Positions 1-6,189 are shown, counted from the first letter of the stretch. The stretch: DNA of 6,510 nucleotides from Endomicrobium sp. (GCA_031273645.1 JAISRM010000102.1:1-6510), one strand, 5' to 3'. Translations and numbers: made by a program. The notes: generated by a model not told the origin, from the letters alone.

Positions 1-1200
1 TCATATGAGCTTGGCGACACAAACAGAGCCGGACGCATTGCGGCATTTCAGGAAGACGCATGGCTTTACAGCAGAATCAATAATCCTACCGTTGACGTTC
101 TTGAAAAAAGAGCGGCGGCTTTAGACGAGGCAAGCGCGGCTTTAGCGGTAGCTTCAGGAGCTGCGGCAATAACTTACGCATTTTTTACTATCGCCGAAGG
201 CGGCGGACGAATTTTAACTTCGCCCTATCTTTACGGCGGAACGTCTGAAAGTTTTAAAAATATTTTGCCGAGATTCAACATTAATTTTGATTTTTCTTTA
301 AATATAGAAAATCCCGCCGAGCTTGAAAAAGAAATAAAGCCCGACACAAAAGCCATTTTTGTAGAAAGCATAAGCAACCCAAACGCCACGCTTGTAGATA
401 TAGAGGCTCTGTCAAATTTAGCCCGCAAATACGACATACCTTTAATAGTTGACAATACTGTGGCTACTCCTTATTTATTAAACCCTTTTAAATACGGCGC
501 AGACATCGTAATTTACAGCGCGACAAAAGCGTTGTCGGGACACGGAAATTTAATAGCGGGATTAATTTTAGAAAGCGGGAAATTTGAATATAAAAAAGAA
601 AAATTCGAGCATTTGCACCAAAAAATTTGGACTTTAAGAGACGCAGATAATAATCCCCGCTCTTATTTAGAGGTTTTCCCGTCTGCGCCTATCACCGGCA
701 AAGCGAGAATGGATTATTTAAATTTTTTCGGTTCCGCATTAAGCCCTTTTGACGCCTATTTGGCTTTAATAGGAATAGAAACGCTTTCGGAAAGGCTTGA
801 CAAACACATTTCAAACACAAGAAAAATCGTCGCTTATCTTTCAAAAAATAAAAAAGTAAAAAAAGTGAATTATTCAGAAACTCCCGACAGCCCTTATAAA
901 GATCTGGCAAAAAAATATTTTCCAAAAGGAGCCGGCTACATTTTATCTTTTGAAATTAACGGAAGCGTCAAACAGGCCGAGAAATTTATAGATTCATTAA
1001 AAATATTTTCTTATCTTGCAAATTTGGGCGACGCAAAATCTTTAGTCATAGATCCTCCTAAAATTACGCACGGAGAACTTACCGAAACGGATTTAAAAAA
1101 AGCCAATATAGCGGCCAATTTAATAAGGCTTTCAATAGGATTAGAAGACGCAGACGACTTGATAGAAGATTTAGAACAGGCTTTTAACAATATAGATTAG
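1..1200 (+). CDS. metY: O-acetylhomoserine sulfhydrylase (MetY-like), 5'-truncated by window edge
   Basis: Cytoplasmic PLP enzyme of the Cys/Met metabolism family. It should condense O-acetylhomoserine with sulfide (or methanethiol) to give homocysteine (or methionine). The frame is open from base 1, so 399 residues are visible. MetY proteins are usually about 425-430 residues, so roughly 25-35 N-terminal residues lie outside the window. Visible motifs, numbered from the first in-window codon: YSRINNPT (23-30), the VASGAAA segment (50-56), LYGGT with the PLP-stacking Tyr78, IVDNT with Asp151 for the pyridine nitrogen, and SATK with the Schiff-base Lys176. The longer central region after SGHGN (about 190-240) favours MetY over MetB/MetC. 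The C-terminal RLSIGLED block is typical of the family. A TTG at 265 is internal and is not the start. Methionine gamma-lyase is a less likely alternative. A short leader-like ORF begins 17 bases after the stop, so readthrough into the downstream genes is possible. Confidence 0.93.
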   Translation, partial: SYELGDTNRAGRIAAFQEDAWLYSRINNPTVDVLEKRAAALDEASAALAVASGAAAITYAFFTIAEGGGRILTSPYLYGGTSESFKNILPRFNINFDFSLNIENPAELEKEIKPDTKAIFVESISNPNATLVDIEALSNLARKYDIPLIVDNTVATPYLLNPFKYGADIVIYSATKALSGHGNLIAGLILESGKFEYKKEKFEHLHQKIWTLRDADNNPRSYLEVFPSAPITGKARMDYLNFFGSALSPFDAYLALIGIETLSERLDKHISNTRKIVAYLSKNKKVKKVNYSETPDSPYKDLAKKYFPKGAGYILSFEINGSVKQAEKFIDSLKIFSYLANLGDAKSLVIDPPKITHGELTETDLKKANIAANLIRLSIGLEDADDLIEDLEQAFNNID

Positions 1201-1205
1201 AAAAC

Positions 1206-1209
1206 GGAG
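1206..1209 (+). promoter_or_regulatory. Ribosome binding site of the 30-codon leader ORF
   Basis: GGAG lies 8 bases upstream of the ATG at 1218. It is one of the better Shine-Dalgarno/start combinations in the window and is the main reason to think the tiny ORF is translated. Confidence 0.5.
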
Positions 1210-1217
1210 CAAAAACG

Positions 1218-1310
1218 ATGAAATATCACTATTTAATAAGAAATTATCTGCGTTACCGTTTAGCCACAAAAGCGGTTTCAACCGAACGAATGCGTCAAAA
1301 CAAAGCATAG
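1218..1310 (+). CDS. Putative 30-aa leader peptide upstream of the hydrolase/ABC genes
   Basis: A short ORF with ATG at 1218 and TAG at 1308-1310, preceded by GGAG at good spacing. The peptide begins MKYHYLIRNYLRYRL and continues ATKAVSTERMRQNKA. It has five Arg, three Lys and one His against one Glu, and four Tyr in the first 13 residues. It has no Cys, no signal peptide and no membrane segment. It lies between metY and the secreted-hydrolase/ABC genes, and its 3' half overlaps sequence able to form alternative hairpins (1268-1325). Small basic ORFs ahead of sulfur-metabolism genes are known as leader peptides in other bacteria, notably actinobacteria. The resemblance is in size, charge and position; homology has not been shown. 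A regulatory leader peptide is the best guess, and a functional small protein or a chance ORF remain possible. Confidence 0.5.
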   Translation: MKYHYLIRNYLRYRLATKAVSTERMRQNKA

Positions 1311-1325
1311 CGGCGCGACGCTTTT
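1268..1325 (+). promoter_or_regulatory. Possible attenuator: alternative hairpins overlapping the leader ORF's 3' half
   Basis: The segment around 1317-1325 can pair with three upstream partners. AAAAGCG (1268-1274) pairs with CGCTTTT (1319-1325) over 7 bp; GCGTC (1292-1296) pairs with GACGC (1317-1321) over 5 bp and is followed by TTTT; AGCG (1309-1312) pairs with CGCT (1319-1322). A small hairpin CGGT-TTCA-ACCG sits at 1273-1284. Since these segments overlap or follow the leader ORF, ribosome position could select between them. The stems are short and the T-run is only four bases, so termination here is speculative. Confidence 0.25.
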
Positions 1326-1359
1326 AGAATGTATTAAGGCAAACAAATAACAGCATAAC

Positions 1360-1364
1360 GGGAG
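1360..1364 (+). promoter_or_regulatory. Ribosome binding site of the cyclase-family gene
   Basis: GGGAG lies 7 bases before the ATG at 1372. It fixes the start codon, which also gives a well-formed signal peptide. No convincing promoter was found between 1311 and this site. Confidence 0.7.
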
Positions 1365-1371
1365 AAATAAA

Positions 1372-2190
1372 ATGAATATAATAAAAAAAATAATAAACTC
1401 GGCTTTAGCCCTGACATTTGCGGCGTCAATAGCCGGAGCTCAGAATTTATGGACGAAACTCGACGATTTAAAAGCAAATTACGACTGGGTTGACTTAAGT
1501 TTTGAAGTATCCCCTCAAACTCCGCACTGGTACGGATTTGACCCTCTTGTAGTAACGGAAAAATACACTTTTGCAAATACCGACGGATGGTTTGAATCTT
1601 CTCTCTACACCTTGCCCGGACAATACGGAACGCATACGGATTTTCCCGGACATTTTGACACAAAGAGCGGCGCAAAAAGAACAAGCGATTATACCGACGT
1701 GAGAGACCTTGCTTACAAACTTATAGTAATAGACAAATCCGAAGCCGTAAAGAAAAACGCAGACTACGTTCTTTCAAAAAAAGACGTGTTGGATTTTGAA
1801 AAGCAGTACGGAAAAATACCGCCAAATTCTTTTGTGGCATTCAGAAGCGACTGGTCTAAACACAGCGCCGAAACATATGAAAATAAAGACTCAAACGGAA
1901 AAGCTCATTATCCGGGCTGGTCGCTTGAAGCTCTTCAATTTCTTATAAAGGAAAGAAACGTCGCGGTAATCGGGCATGAAACTCCCGACACAGATTCTGC
2001 AGTTGAGGGAGAAAAGTCAGGTTTTGTAAAAGAAAGATATGTTTTAGTTTCAGGCAAACTTAACGTCGAGCTGTTAAAAAATCTCGATAAAGTTCCGGCT
2101 GTCGGAAGCATTGTCTTTTTAACATTTCCAAACATTAAAGACGGGACGGGATTTACTTCAAGAGTTTTTGCGGTAACGCCTAAAAATTAA
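1372..2190 (+). CDS. Secreted cyclase-family metal-dependent hydrolase (kynurenine formamidase-like)
   Basis: A 272-residue member of the cyclase family (PF04199-type; relatives include KynB arylformamidase and isatin hydrolase), which uses metal ions to hydrolyse amide, lactam or ester-like bonds. A Sec signal peptide is evident: basic MNIIKK, a hydrophobic core to about residue 20, and a likely AGA|QN cleavage after residue 23. The family metal motif HxGTHxDxPxH appears at 84-94 as Q-Y-G-T-H88-T-D90-F-P-G-H94, so the first His is Gln while the other ligands are kept. I recall this Gln form from secreted members of the family, so it need not mean loss of activity. Other family-like blocks are FRSDW (157-161), HYPGWS (179-184) and GHETPDTDS (201-209). 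KynB itself is cytoplasmic, so export argues for a different substrate. It is the first full-length gene after the leader ORF and is probably co-transcribed with the following genes. The substrate is unknown. Confidence 0.85.
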   Translation: MNIIKKIINSALALTFAASIAGAQNLWTKLDDLKANYDWVDLSFEVSPQTPHWYGFDPLVVTEKYTFANTDGWFESSLYTLPGQYGTHTDFPGHFDTKSGAKRTSDYTDVRDLAYKLIVIDKSEAVKKNADYVLSKKDVLDFEKQYGKIPPNSFVAFRSDWSKHSAETYENKDSNGKAHYPGWSLEALQFLIKERNVAVIGHETPDTDSAVEGEKSGFVKERYVLVSGKLNVELLKNLDKVPAVGSIVFLTFPNIKDGTGFTSRVFAVTPKN

Positions 2191-2194
2191 GATA

Positions 2195-2216
2195 TTCGGC
2201 GGCGCAATCCGCCGAA
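2195..2216 (+). other. GC-rich hairpin just after the cyclase stop codon
   Basis: TTCGGCGG (2195-2202) pairs perfectly with CCGCCGAA (2209-2216) around a six-base loop, starting four bases after the TAA. It is followed by A's and not T's on the + strand, so it does not look like a standard intrinsic terminator. It may stabilise mRNA ends or form part of a switch with the next hairpin. Confidence 0.6.
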
Positions 2217-2220
2217 AAAA

Positions 2221-2260
2221 AGCGGCGGCAAAGAAGCTAACCCCTGACTTTGCCGCCGTT
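2221..2260 (+). other. Long intercistronic hairpin upstream of the alpha/beta hydrolase
   Basis: CGGCGGCAAAG (2223-2233) pairs perfectly with CTTTGCCGCCG (2248-2258) around a 14-base loop. One G-T wobble and one A-T pair extend the stem to 13 positions (2221-2233 with 2248-2260). No T-run follows, and the Shine-Dalgarno AGGA (2267-2270) begins just 3' of the stem. This argues for mRNA processing, stability or partial termination over a classic terminator. Confidence 0.6.
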
Positions 2261-2278
2261 ATCAACAGGATAACAAAA

Positions 2279-3196
2279 ATGAAAATAATAATCAAAATTC
2301 TATCTGCAGCCGCTCTCTTTGTTTTGGGCGCAGCGCCCGTAAACGCCGAAACTGCGGCCGTTTACGAACCGCAATACAAATATGTAAAGCTTGATACGGC
2401 AATAAAAGCCGCTTATGTAACTATAGGAGAAACAACAAATCCTCCGGTCGTTCTTATACACGGATTTACGGATTCTTATCTTTCTTTTGCGCAGGTCGCC
2501 CCGCTCATCGCCGACGCCGGTTATTTTGTAATAATTCCTGATCTCAGAGGACACGGAGCCTCAGACAAACCCAAAAAAGGATATTACAGCGTCGCAGAGC
2601 ATACCGCAGACATCAATAATCTGCTCGACAAGCTAAAAATCAAAAAAGCGTTGATTGCCGGACATTCTCTGGGAAGTTTTATAGGCCAGAATTTAGCCGT
2701 TAAAAATCCCGATAAAGTGTCGGCGATCACTTTAATAGGTTCTGCGGCGACCGTTGAAGGAAACGAAACTCTGGCATGGCTTTTAAACGGCGACGGAGAA
2801 ACTTTTGAAGGAATTAATAACGCAAAAGAATTGCCTGAGGCTTTTTTAAAAGACTGGACTCTTTCTACAAATTACGATCCGGCTTTTGTAAGCAAAACTT
2901 TGGAGAATGCAAAAAAACTTCCGCTTTACGCATGGGTAAATGCGGCAAACGGAATTTCTGGAAATCCCGAAAATCTTTCAAAAATAAAAGTTCCCGCGCA
3001 GATTATATGGGGAACAAAAGACGCTTTCTTTTCTTTAAAAGACCAGCTCGAACTGATAGAAAAATTAGGTTCGGATAAAATTCTTTTTATTAAAAAAGAG
3101 GGAGCAAGCCACAACACGCATTGGGACGAACAGCTCTACAAAGACATAAGCAAAGACATTGTCTCTTTTATAAAGAGCAATTCATACGCGAAATAA
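2279..3196 (+). CDS. Secreted alpha/beta hydrolase
   Basis: A 305-residue alpha/beta-hydrolase-fold enzyme with a Sec signal peptide (MKIIIK, hydrophobic core, likely VNA|ET cleavage after residue 23), so it should act in the periplasm or outside the cell. Fold landmarks are the oxyanion HGFTDS (61-66), DLRGHGASD (88-96), the nucleophile elbow GHSLGS with Ser130, the probable acid Asp248 in WGTKD, and the probable catalytic His278 in GASH. His281 is close by but fits the family spacing less well. Length and motifs match small esterases, lactonases and C-C bond hydrolases; the sequence alone does not choose among them. The ATG at 2279 has AGGA 8 bases upstream. The gene follows the cyclase gene after a hairpin-rich 88-base gap and precedes the ABC lipoprotein by 13 bases, so it belongs to the same operon-like unit. 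The substrate is unknown. Confidence 0.88.
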   Translation: MKIIIKILSAAALFVLGAAPVNAETAAVYEPQYKYVKLDTAIKAAYVTIGETTNPPVVLIHGFTDSYLSFAQVAPLIADAGYFVIIPDLRGHGASDKPKKGYYSVAEHTADINNLLDKLKIKKALIAGHSLGSFIGQNLAVKNPDKVSAITLIGSAATVEGNETLAWLLNGDGETFEGINNAKELPEAFLKDWTLSTNYDPAFVSKTLENAKKLPLYAWVNAANGISGNPENLSKIKVPAQIIWGTKDAFFSLKDQLELIEKLGSDKILFIKKEGASHNTHWDEQLYKDISKDIVSFIKSNSYAK

Positions 3197-3199
3197 AAT

Positions 3200-3204
3200 G
3201 GAGA
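3200..3204 (+). promoter_or_regulatory. Ribosome binding site deciding the binding-protein start at 3210
   Basis: GGAGA lies 6 bases before the ATG at 3210. The in-frame upstream ATG at 3198 overlaps this site and has no Shine-Dalgarno sequence of its own. The 3210 start also gives a cleaner lipoprotein signal beginning MKIFKM. Confidence 0.7.
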
Positions 3205-3209
3205 ATGAA

Positions 3210-4244
3210 ATGAAAATTTTTAAAATGATTTGTTTTGTAACGGCGTTTTTTCTGATTTTACCGGCATGCGCGCCAAAGAAAGACGCGCGCTTTCCCTTAG
3301 GGACGGTAGAGATTGAAGCGCTCGGCGGAGGAGCATGCGGCGCGCCTTTTTATATAGCCGCAGAAAAAGGTTTTTTTGAAAACGAAGGAATAAACGCCGT
3401 TTTGGTAAGCGGAACTTTTGAAACAAACAAAGCCGGTCTTTCAAGCGGAAAATACCCAATAGCAAACGGAGATTTCCAGTTTTTCCCGTCGGTCAATGAA
3501 GGTCTCGACATCAAAATCATAGGAGGTCTTCATCAGGGCTGCATAAAAATTCTCGTTCCAAAAGATTCTCCGATAAAAGAGCCGAAAGATTTTAAAGGAA
3601 AAAGAATAGGCGTCGATGAAATAGGCGGAACGCCGATGGCGGTAACAAGCTTGGTTCTTGCAAACGCCGGCATAGATCCTACGACCGGCGCGCAATGGCT
3701 GCCATATCCGTTAGACCAGCTTACTACAGTCGCTAAAAACGGAGAAATAGACATAATAGCCGCGTGGGATCCCTACGCGACATTAGCCGAAAAAGAAGGC
3801 TACCGCGTTATTACCGATATCGCGACCGACCCTCTGTTTGCCGGCAAGTATTGCTGCTTCCTTTATGCTTCAGGAAAACAAATAAGAGAAAATCCTAAAC
3901 GCATAGCGGCCATTCTTACCGCTTTGCAAAAAGCTTCCGACTGGGTTGCCGATAATCCTCAGGAAGCTGCGCAAATAATTATTGAAAAAGATTATTTGCC
4001 CGGCGAAGATCCGGCTTTAATTGCCGAACTTTTGACCACGTATAAATACGGTCATAAGCACAATGTTATAAGCAATGAAGACACAACGAAAAAAGACGCT
4101 TATTATTTTGCGCAGGAGCTGACAAAGACCGGATATTTGCCAAAAGATCTCGACGCGAAATCGTTTATAGACAACGCTTATGTAGATATTTTCAAAGCAG
4201 CCGGAATTGAAAAACAAGAACATTCCGACGCCGCATCTCATTAA
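3210..4244 (+). CDS. ABC transporter substrate-binding lipoprotein, NitT/TauT (SsuA-like) family
   Basis: A 344-residue periplasmic solute-binding protein of the nitrate/sulfonate/taurine (NMT1-like) superfamily. The N-terminus is a lipoprotein signal ending in the lipobox L17-P-A-C20, so the mature protein is tethered by Cys20. Family-like blocks are GAPFYIAAEKGFFENEGI (44-61), GGLHQGCIK (105-113), KDFKGKRIGVDEIGGTPM (126-143), and AAWDPYATLAEKEGY (184-198). The mature protein has four further cysteines (43, 111, 215, 216), of which 215-216 are adjacent; this is unusual for a periplasmic binding protein and could mean disulfides or metal/thiol ligand binding. The C-terminus has a His-containing tail (EHSDAASH). 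An alternative start at 3198 would add four residues. Permease and ATPase genes follow directly. Sulfonate-like substrates are suggested by the nearby metY, but nitrate, thiamine precursors or aromatic acids cannot be excluded. Confidence 0.88.
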   Translation: MKIFKMICFVTAFFLILPACAPKKDARFPLGTVEIEALGGGACGAPFYIAAEKGFFENEGINAVLVSGTFETNKAGLSSGKYPIANGDFQFFPSVNEGLDIKIIGGLHQGCIKILVPKDSPIKEPKDFKGKRIGVDEIGGTPMAVTSLVLANAGIDPTTGAQWLPYPLDQLTTVAKNGEIDIIAAWDPYATLAEKEGYRVITDIATDPLFAGKYCCFLYASGKQIRENPKRIAAILTALQKASDWVADNPQEAAQIIIEKDYLPGEDPALIAELLTTYKYGHKHNVISNEDTTKKDAYYFAQELTKTGYLPKDLDAKSFIDNAYVDIFKAAGIEKQEHSDAASH

Positions 4245-4248
4245 AATT

Positions 4249-4253
4249 AAAGG
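4249..4253 (+). promoter_or_regulatory. Ribosome binding site of the permease gene, unusually close to the ATG
   Basis: AAAGG (4249-4253) is only 3 bases from the ATG at 4257 but 9 bases from an in-frame TTG at 4263, which would start the protein as MKFNKK. The true start may be 4263. I kept the ATG because the two proteins differ by only two residues. Confidence 0.45.
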
Positions 4254-4256
4254 CTT

Positions 4257-5291
4257 ATGCAATTGAAATTTAACAAAAAGAGACCCGGTATCAATAAAGA
4301 AAAAAAAGAGCAGTCCGACGCGGCATATGCAGATCTCAGCGCTTATTGGAAACCCAAATCAAATTTATGGTTTATAGCCGCCGTTTTATCTTTTGCGGCG
4401 GCTTACGCCATAGACTATTTTGTCGCGTTTAAACAGACGGTAAATCCTGCGCCTTACAGATATTTTTTAATAATCGCAATCGTCTCTTTGCTTACGGCAT
4501 ACCTGTTTTCTTTAAAATTTGTAAAACTTAAAATTAAACTTTTGCACAAATCACAGTTTATATTTGCCTGCGGGCTGGCTTTGGCGATATGGGATCTGCT
4601 TACGGCAAAAAGCGGCATTATGCCTTTGCCTTTTTTTCCCGGTCCATTGCAAATTGCAGACGTCATCGTCAAAGATTGGAAAATGCTTTCAATAAGTTCT
4701 CTTTATTCTATGCGTTTGTTTTTTGCAGGTCTTACGGTAGGCATAGTTTTAGGCATTATCACAGGCGTTTTGATAGGCTGGTATAAACAATGGGACTATT
4801 GGCTTTCTCCCGTTATAAAAGTAACGGGCATAGTTCCCGCAGTAGCGTGGATACCGATAGCCATAGCCGTATTTCCCAACAGTTTTATAAGCGGAGTGTT
4901 TTTGATTTTTATAGCTTCGTGGTTTTCGGTTTCTTTCATGACGGCAGCAGGAATTATCACGACGCCGAAAAACTATTTTGAAGTCGCAAAGACGCTTGGC
5001 GCAAAAGAAAGTTATCTGCTTTTTAACATCGCAATTCCAAACGCCATGCCAAACATTTTTACGGGAATTTTAACGGCTACGGGATTTAGTTTCGTAACTC
5101 TGGTGGTCTCTGAAATGATAGGCGCAAAAGCCGGTCTTGGCTGGTATATAAACTGGGCTAAGGGCTGGTCGGTTTATTCAAAAGTGTATGCCGCAATCAT
5201 AATTATGGCTTTGTCGTTTACTATAATTTTAGGGATTATCGCAATAGCAAGAAATTACCTGCTGCGCTGGCAAAAAGGAATAGTTAAATAG
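4257..5291 (+). CDS. ABC transporter permease, SsuC/TauC-like, with N-terminal membrane extension
   Basis: A 344-residue inner-membrane permease of the binding-protein-dependent (BPD_transp_1) class, partner of the preceding lipoprotein and the following ATPase. The core from about residue 100 has the usual segments: FACGLALAIWDLL, FFAGLTVGIVLGIITGVLIG, the VPAVAWIPIAIAVF stretch and further helices to the end. The ATPase-contacting EAA loop is at about 242-265, reading EVAKTLGAKESYLLFNIAIP. SsuC-like permeases are commonly about 250-280 residues. Here about 95 extra N-terminal residues form a charged cytoplasmic-looking stretch (1-36) and two additional predicted helices (about 37-58 and 67-86). 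The frame is continuous, so this is not an obvious frameshift artefact. The gene starts 13 bases after the binding-protein stop. An in-frame TTG at 4263 is an alternative start. Confidence 0.9.
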   Translation: MQLKFNKKRPGINKEKKEQSDAAYADLSAYWKPKSNLWFIAAVLSFAAAYAIDYFVAFKQTVNPAPYRYFLIIAIVSLLTAYLFSLKFVKLKIKLLHKSQFIFACGLALAIWDLLTAKSGIMPLPFFPGPLQIADVIVKDWKMLSISSLYSMRLFFAGLTVGIVLGIITGVLIGWYKQWDYWLSPVIKVTGIVPAVAWIPIAIAVFPNSFISGVFLIFIASWFSVSFMTAAGIITTPKNYFEVAKTLGAKESYLLFNIAIPNAMPNIFTGILTATGFSFVTLVVSEMIGAKAGLGWYINWAKGWSVYSKVYAAIIIMALSFTIILGIIAIARNYLLRWQKGIVK

Positions 5292-5300
5292 AAGTTTGCA

Positions 5301-5306
5301 AAGGGG
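5301..5306 (+). promoter_or_regulatory. Ribosome binding site deciding the ATPase start at 5311
   Basis: AAGGGG lies just upstream of ATG 5311 (AGG core 6 bases away). An in-frame TTG at 5296 has no comparable site and would place this motif inside the coding sequence, so 5311 is preferred. Confidence 0.7.
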
Positions 5307-5310
5307 TTTT

Positions 5311-6093
5311 ATGTCTCAAACGCTTATAGAAATTAAAGACGTCAACAGAATATACAGAGACACTTCCGGCCGCAAAATATACGCTTTAAGAAACGTCAAT
5401 CTCGACGTTAAAGAAGGCGAATTTATTTCTTTTATAGGACCGTCGGGCTGCGGAAAAACGACTCTGCTGCGTTTGATCGCAGGTCTTGACCGTCCGCAAT
5501 CGGGAAGTTTGTCAATACAAGGCGAAAAAATTGAAGCTCCAAGCCACCAGAGAGGTTATATCTTTCAGCAGCCGACGTTATTTCCGTGGAAAAGCGTCGA
5601 AGACAACATAGCCGTAGGACTTAAAGCGCGCGGCATATACAAAGACAGAAAAGACGATATAAACAAATATATCAACCTCATAGGATTAAACGGTTTTGAA
5701 AAAGCCTATCCGCATGAAATATCCGGAGGCATGGCGCAAAGAGTAGCCATTGCAAGAGCGTTAATAAACGAGCCGAAAGTTTTGCTTCTCGATGAACCTC
5801 TTGCCGCTTTAGACGCGTTTAAACGCATAGAAATGCAAAAACTCCTTATTGAAATCTGGAATAAAACAAAAACCACGATGGCTTTTGTAACGCACGACGT
5901 CGATGAAGCCATATCGTTAAGCCAAAGAATAGTCATTATGACGCCAAGACCGGGCAAAATAAGCAAAATTATAGACGTAACCCTTGCGCCAAACCGCGAC
6001 AGAAACGACGACGGCTTCATATCCCTGCGAAAAGAAATCTTAGAACAACTCCACATCGTAACGGCAAAATCCCAACCGGAATACGTTATTTAA
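5311..6093 (+). CDS. ABC transporter ATP-binding protein, SsuB/TauB-like
   Basis: A 260-residue nucleotide-binding subunit that drives the importer from the cytoplasmic face. All ABC motifs are intact: Walker A GPSGCGKTT (43-51), Q-loop FQQPTLFPW with Gln86, signature ISGGMAQ (137-143), Walker B VLLLDE (157-162) with Asp161 and catalytic Glu162, D-loop AALD (165-168), and H-loop His195 in VTHDVDEA. The FQ-PTLFPW and SGGMAQRVAIARAL wording is typical of the nitrate/sulfonate/taurine ATPase group. Length is normal for the group, with no C-terminal regulatory domain. It begins 19 bases after the permease stop and is the last gene of the cluster in the window. No clear intrinsic terminator follows: the sequence after the TAA is AT-rich and then enters repeats. 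Confidence 0.93.
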   Translation: MSQTLIEIKDVNRIYRDTSGRKIYALRNVNLDVKEGEFISFIGPSGCGKTTLLRLIAGLDRPQSGSLSIQGEKIEAPSHQRGYIFQQPTLFPWKSVEDNIAVGLKARGIYKDRKDDINKYINLIGLNGFEKAYPHEISGGMAQRVAIARALINEPKVLLLDEPLAALDAFKRIEMQKLLIEIWNKTKTTMAFVTHDVDEAISLSQRIVIMTPRPGKISKIIDVTLAPNRDRNDDGFISLRKEILEQLHIVTAKSQPEYVI

Positions 6094-6156
6094 AACTAAA
6101 TAAAAAAAATTAAAATTTTATCTCAAGCATTTTAACCCGCGCCTGATTTTAACAGC

Positions 6157-6189
6157 AAACATGGATTCCCATTTTCATGGCAATGACAG
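6157..6189 (-). repeat. Diverged short inverted copy of the array repeat ends, with imperfect hairpin
   Basis: AAACATGGATTCCC (6157-6170) is the exact reverse complement of 6496-6509, the last part of the 89-bp array. The stretch ends with AATGACA (6182-6188), the reverse complement of TGTCATT that opens each array unit. It therefore looks like a minus-oriented repeat that kept both ends but lost the middle. Bases 6165-6184 fold as ATT-C-CCAT, loop TTTC, ATGG-C-AAT, a symmetric stem with one C-C mismatch. Confidence 0.6.

Noticed and set aside
692..925. Antisense ORF on the minus strand inside metY, and similar antisense ORFs inside the other genes
   Set aside because: They lie wholly opposite well-supported genes, show low-complexity or basic translations with no recognisable domain, and are shadows of codon bias.
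1159..1197. Possible promoter inside the metY 3' end: TTGATA (1159-1164) with TATAGAT (1191-1197)
   Set aside because: The spacing between the two boxes is 26 bases, too long for a sigma-70 promoter, and the hexamer at the proper distance (TTTTAA) is a poor match.
265..1200. metY-like gene starting at the TTG at 265
   Set aside because: The same frame is open from base 1 and encodes essential family motifs (YSRINNPT, LYGGT) upstream of 265, so the gene is only cut by the window edge.
2195..2260. Classic rho-independent terminator after the cyclase gene
   Set aside because: Neither hairpin is followed by a T-run on the + strand; the first is followed by A's and the second by ATCAACAGG.
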